This document shows, one piece after another, positions 60,251 to 64,000 of a DNA stretch of 64,000 nt (position 1 is the first letter of the stretch; each line of letters begins with the position of its first letter). Position numbers and translations under genes: made by a program. The notes beneath the pieces were generated by a model that was given only the letters and a program-made list of their open reading frames with translations, did not search any database and had not been told where the DNA came from. Source of the DNA: Bacteroidota bacterium (GTDB taxonomy: Bacteria; Bacteroidota; Bacteroidia; Bacteroidales; Dysgonomonadaceae); contig JAEWGM010000008.1 in NCBI GenBank assembly GCA_023388315.1, positions 62,001 through 126,000 on the forward strand, read 5' to 3'.

Positions 60251-63200
60251 ATGACACAAATAAAAAAATACAAATTATTTATAACAGCCATCCTGCTTTC
60301 AACGAGTTTTTTAGTGGCGCAAACACCGCAGGGCAGAACACATCCTACCATAATAGCTGATGCCCTTGCTCAACTTCCGACCAATAATCAAGCGCAATAC
60401 AATCGCACGATGGCAGATTTAGTTTCCACCGGCGAAGAGGGTCTGCTGGATTTAATCGGCCGATTGAATCGTCCCGGAAATAAAAGCAATGAGATATTGG
60501 ATTTTGCCATCAGCGGATGGACAAATTTTGTGGCAAAAGATGAGGCTAAACGAGCCATTGCCGCTAACGCTTATCAAAAAGCACTAAACCAACCACTTGA
60601 CAACGAGATAAAAGCCACCATCATCCGCCAACTCGAAAAAATAGGAACCAATGAAAACGTGGAAGCTTTGGCCGCATTATTGAGTGACACCCGCCTTTCC
60701 GGGCCGGCCGCGCAAGCGTTGGTTGCCATTGGAACGGAAAAAGCGTGGGAGGCTATTTTGGACGCTTACGTGGAAGGCGCTTCCCCCCAAACAGAAACAG
60801 GCCTGATAAATGCATTGGCACAAACATCATTCGCGCCTGCCGAACCGTTTATACACAATGCGCTAACCGAAAAATCCTCTCCCGAATCGAAAAAATCCAT
60901 TTACAATGCTTTGGGAAAAATGGGAGGCCAGTTATCTTTTGATTTATTGAAAAAGGCTGCTCAAAAAGAAAACTACGAATACGGTAAATACAATGCCACA
61001 CCCGATTATCTTAATCTGCTCAGTCGATTAAATTCGCATAATCCCGATAACACAAAATTCCGAAAAGAAGCCGAAGAACTTCTTCGTGTAGCTTCAAAAC
61101 AAAACAAAGAGTATCTGAAGATTTTTGCAAGCGATATATTACTTGTCAATCCATCTACAAACAAAAACAACATTCTCAAAAACGCATTGAAAGACGGCAG
61201 TATGGCATACTTGAGTAATGTATTGAATTCAGGTGCTTTCAAAAACGACCCAAAAGCTGCGGAAATGATTGTGAAAGAACTCAATCCGCGAGCATCAGCC
61301 GAAAAGCAAACGGCTATTATTTATTGGATAGGCGAAAACAATGTGCCTAATGCGGTTACTTTACTGGCAAATTACACCGAATCGACTAACCCGATGGTAC
61401 ACAAAAGCGCCATCTCTTCGTTGGCAAAAATCGGCAACGAGCAGGCAATGCTTGCACTGGCCGGATTGCTAAAAAGCAACAATGAGGAAACCATCCAACT
61501 TGCTCAAGAAGCGTTATCTACCTACAATGGCGATATTTCTTATACATTGGCGTCTGTATTTAATGATGCCAACGACGTGGGCAAAAAAGCGATTTTAGAG
61601 CTCATCGCCGCCCGCAAAATGGATAGCCAATACAATCTGGTGTATAACCAAATGTTTACGGATAACGAAACCATAAAAGCCGAGGCTGCCGAAACGCTTC
61701 AGCATGTTTCTACCGATAAAAATCTTTCCGATTTATTCACCCTTGTGGAGCAAACCGACGCGAAATATGTTCCGGCAATTCAACGCGCAATCAACGCCGC
61801 GCTTGGTTATCTTCCGGTGAATGAGCAAATGAAACTGGTATCGGACCGAATGAATAGTTCCTTAAACAAACATTTGTATTACAAGGCATTGGCAAACAGC
61901 GGGTCGCAGGAGGCGATGGATATGATTACCAAAGCATACGCCACTGAAACGGGTGTAAACAAAGAGGCTGCTTTCAACGCGCTTACGGGTTGGACATCGT
62001 TTGATGCCATTTATCCGATGCTCGAAATTGCCAGAAACAGTTCCAATATAGACGAGCTCAGCAATGTTACGGACGCGCTTATCGCGACCATCAATCAGTC
62101 AAACGAAACGGGCGCCGTAAAATATCTTTACTTGCGCGAGGCGATGCAATTTGCTCAAACCGACAAGCAGAAAAACGATATTCTTCGCGCATTAGGAAAT
62201 ACCGGACAATACCAAGCCATGCTTTTTGTGGCGCCTTATATGGATAACTCTGCACTCAGCGAAAACGCGGCACTGGCAGCGATGAATATCGGCACATCCA
62301 ATCCATCGTTTGCCGGAGCAGAAACCACCAAAATCCTGAACAAAGTAAGCAGCACGCTCACAAATCCCGATGCGGGTTATCAGCGGGAAGCCATCAAGAA
62401 GTTTTTGAACGAAAATCCTTCCGAAGGAGGTTTTGTATCCATTTTCAACGGCAGAAATTTAGACGGATGGAAAGGACTGGTAGCCAATCCCATTAAGCGC
62501 GCCGCTATGACGAAACAGCAATTGACCGCCGCTCAAAAAAAGGCCGATGAAGCAGCCAAAACAGGCTGGATGGTTGAAAATGGCGAATTGCTTTTCACCG
62601 GAAAAGGCGATAACTTGGTAACCGACAAGCATTACGGCGATTTTGAAATGCTGGTAGATTGGAAGCTCTATCCCGGCCCCGAGCCCGACGCGGGCATTTA
62701 TTTGCGTGGAACGCCGCAGGTGCAAATCTGGGACACGGCACGCGTGGACGTGGGCGCGCAAGTGGGTTCGGGCGGATTGTACAACAACCAAAAGCACGAA
62801 AGCAAACCGCTCAAAGTAGCCGACCAAAAAGTGGGCGAGTGGAACACATTCCGCATTAAAATGGTGGGCGAACGCGTATCGGTTTGGCTAAACGATGAGC
62901 TGGTGACCGATAACGTGGTACTTGAAAACTATTGGGACAGAAATCAACCCATTTTCCCCACCGAACAAATAGAATTGCAGGCACACGGAAGCAAAGTGGC
63001 TTACCGCGATATTTACATCAAGGAAATTGAACGCCCCGAACCGTTTAAATTGTCAGCGGAAGAACAAAAAGAGGGTTTCCGCGTACTTTTCGATGGAACC
63101 AACCTCGACGAATGGACGGGCAACAAACAAGATTATGTGGTTGAAAGCGGCAACATTGTGCTCTATCCAAGCAAAAGCTTCGGTGGCAATCTTTACACCA

Positions 63201-63649
63201 AAGAGCAGTTCGATAATTTTGTTTTCCGCTTTGAGTTTATGCTCACACCCGGCGCCAACAACGGCTTAGGCATTCGTGCCCCGCTGGAAGGCGATGCGGC
63301 CTACCAAGGAATGGAATTGCAAATTTTGGATAATGACGCGCCCATTTACGAGAACTTGAAAATTTATCAATATCACGGTTCGGTTTACGGCGTCATTCCC
63401 GCCAAACGCGGATTTTTAAAACCTTTAGGCGAATGGAATTACCAAGAAGTGATTGCCGATGGCGACAACATTAAAATCATCCTCAATGGCACCACCATTT
63501 TGGACGGAAACATTCGCGAAGCATCAAAAAACGGCACCATCGATGGAAGAGAACACCCGGGACTGTTGAACAAAACCGGACACATCGGTTTCCTCGGTCA
63601 CGGATCTGAAGTGAAGTTTAGAAACATTCGGATAAAACCTTTGAAATAA
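60251..63649 (+). CDS. HEAT-repeat protein with two DUF1080 domains
   Basis: This 1132-residue secreted protein has a signal peptide (about residues 1-24, ending FLVAQ). Residues about 40-720 are helical HEAT/ARM-like repeats (for example VEALAALLSDTRLSGPAAQA, MVHKSAISSLAKIGNEQAML). A first DUF1080 domain starts near residue 726 (GGFVSIFNGRNLDGWKGL) and a second near 942 (GFRVLFDGTNLDEWTGNKQD), ending at VKFRNIRIKPLK. The second domain matches the small lipoprotein at 58024-58710. The repeats may be a protein or glycan scaffold presenting two hydrolase domains, probably in the periplasm. Domain size and tandem order are unusual. Confidence 0.9.
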   Translation: MTQIKKYKLFITAILLSTSFLVAQTPQGRTHPTIIADALAQLPTNNQAQYNRTMADLVSTGEEGLLDLIGRLNRPGNKSNEILDFAISGWTNFVAKDEAKRAIAANAYQKALNQPLDNEIKATIIRQLEKIGTNENVEALAALLSDTRLSGPAAQALVAIGTEKAWEAILDAYVEGASPQTETGLINALAQTSFAPAEPFIHNALTEKSSPESKKSIYNALGKMGGQLSFDLLKKAAQKENYEYGKYNATPDYLNLLSRLNSHNPDNTKFRKEAEELLRVASKQNKEYLKIFASDILLVNPSTNKNNILKNALKDGSMAYLSNVLNSGAFKNDPKAAEMIVKELNPRASAEKQTAIIYWIGENNVPNAVTLLANYTESTNPMVHKSAISSLAKIGNEQAMLALAGLLKSNNEETIQLAQEALSTYNGDISYTLASVFNDANDVGKKAILELIAARKMDSQYNLVYNQMFTDNETIKAEAAETLQHVSTDKNLSDLFTLVEQTDAKYVPAIQRAINAALGYLPVNEQMKLVSDRMNSSLNKHLYYKALANSGSQEAMDMITKAYATETGVNKEAAFNALTGWTSFDAIYPMLEIARNSSNIDELSNVTDALIATINQSNETGAVKYLYLREAMQFAQTDKQKNDILRALGNTGQYQAMLFVAPYMDNSALSENAALAAMNIGTSNPSFAGAETTKILNKVSSTLTNPDAGYQREAIKKFLNENPSEGGFVSIFNGRNLDGWKGLVANPIKRAAMTKQQLTAAQKKADEAAKTGWMVENGELLFTGKGDNLVTDKHYGDFEMLVDWKLYPGPEPDAGIYLRGTPQVQIWDTARVDVGAQVGSGGLYNNQKHESKPLKVADQKVGEWNTFRIKMVGERVSVWLNDELVTDNVVLENYWDRNQPIFPTEQIELQAHGSKVAYRDIYIKEIERPEPFKLSAEEQKEGFRVLFDGTNLDEWTGNKQDYVVESGNIVLYPSKSFGGNLYTKEQFDNFVFRFEFMLTPGANNGLGIRAPLEGDAAYQGMELQILDNDAPIYENLKIYQYHGSVYGVIPAKRGFLKPLGEWNYQEVIADGDNIKIILNGTTILDGNIREASKNGTIDGREHPGLLNKTGHIGFLGHGSEVKFRNIRIKPLK

Positions 63650-63662
63650 TTTTCCATTCCTT

Positions 63663-63690
63663 AGAGACGCATTCAATGCGTCTCTCTTTT
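63663..63690 (+). terminator. terminator of the HEAT-DUF1080 gene
   Basis: The near-perfect palindrome AGAGACGCATT-C-AATGCGTCTCT is followed by CTTTTT, 14 bases after the stop codon. Confidence 0.88.
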
Positions 63691-63794
63691 TATTATTGAA
63701 GACGCAGGCACTGCGACACTACTTTTTTATCGATATAAAATCCCTGTTCGTCGATATTCAACATCCTCAATACCTGCTATTTCAAAATAAAAAC

Positions 63795-63802
63795 TATATT
63801 TG
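63795..63802 (+). promoter_or_regulatory. putative -7 promoter element for the esterase-like gene
   Basis: TATATTTG matches TAnnTTTG and lies 66 bases before the ATG at 63869. Confidence 0.5.
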
Positions 63803-63868
63803 TAAAACAAAATCAAGGAAAAACAACAACTCTTGACAGTAAAAATTCAATCGTAAATCGAGAAATCT

Positions 63869-64000
63869 ATGCACAAAAGAATCTTTTTTGCCCTGCTTGT
63901 ACTACTCACAAGCATCGCTGCCCAAGCGCAAGAAAATATTGGTTCAGCGCAAAGAAAAGAAATTGTTTCGCCCGAAATTCACCCCGACAATTCAGTAACG
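63869..64000 (+). CDS. start of a secreted esterase-like protein (cut by window end)
   Basis: 44 codons are visible, starting MHKRIFFALLVLLTSIAAQA, a signal peptide. The mature start ENIGSAQRKEIVSPEIHPDN followed by SVT resembles the N-terminal E-set/CBM48 region of CE1-type esterases (feruloyl or xylan esterases) of Bacteroidota. The catalytic part is outside the window. It would add de-esterification to the glycan locus. Confidence 0.6.
   Translation, partial: MHKRIFFALLVLLTSIAAQAQENIGSAQRKEIVSPEIHPDNSVT

Overview
The window looks like chromosomal DNA of a Bacteroidota bacterium, probably order Bacteroidales. Supporting signs are SusC/SusD pairs, an ECF sigma/FecR anti-sigma pair, DUF4230, DUF4919 and DUF3472 proteins, a PG0541-type protein beside an RND pump, many lipoproteins, and repeated TAnnTTTG promoter elements of the Bacteroidetes type. 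The species cannot be named from the sequence. I saw no rRNA, tRNA, CRISPR array, transposase or prophage gene.

Region 1 (1-13 kb, mostly minus strand). A four-gene run encodes lipoate-protein ligase, a Cys-rich YgbA_NO-type protein, a regulator with a RIC-like N-terminus and a LuxR HTH, and an MFS transporter. It looks like a nitrosative-stress or cofactor unit. A vapBC-type toxin-antitoxin pair follows, flanked by two near-identical terminator hairpins. Next is a five-gene RND efflux operon (TetR, TolC, adaptor, AcrB-type pump, PG0541-type protein) resembling xepCAB-PG0541 of Porphyromonas gingivalis. A LiaF-like/LytTR envelope-sensing pair completes the region.

Region 2 (13-38.8 kb) is mainly housekeeping: ispE, an S9 peptidase, a ParE-type toxin pair, an inositol-phosphatase-family enzyme, a ZIP transporter, an XRE-cupin regulator beside an acyl-CoA synthetase and fabD, topA-aroC, a YigZ/IMPACT protein, a B12-dependent ribonucleotide reductase, a lipoprotein serpin, speA and DUF4230. 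Several intergenic gaps hold degenerate tandem arrays with periods of 7, 8 or 11 bases. One gap holds a truncated-looking antitoxin gene and a string of small hairpins.

Region 3 (38.9-64 kb, all plus strand) is one large polysaccharide/glycoside utilisation locus. It begins with an ECF sigma factor under a 12-bp inverted repeat, then FecR and an STN-bearing SusC with SusD. It continues with four Gfo/Idh/MocA dehydrogenases, three sugar-isomerase-like TIM-barrel proteins, a second SusC/SusD pair, a DUF1080 lipoprotein, a 1132-residue HEAT-repeat protein with two DUF1080 domains, and the start of an esterase-like secreted protein. No classical glycoside hydrolase is seen. The content fits oxidative (3-keto-glycoside) glycan cleavage in the periplasm: dehydrogenases oxidise a sugar C3 hydroxyl, TIM-barrel lyases and DUF1080 proteins break the linkage, and SusCD pairs import. 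Terminators and promoters split the locus into at least four transcription units, and base composition suggests a mosaic origin.
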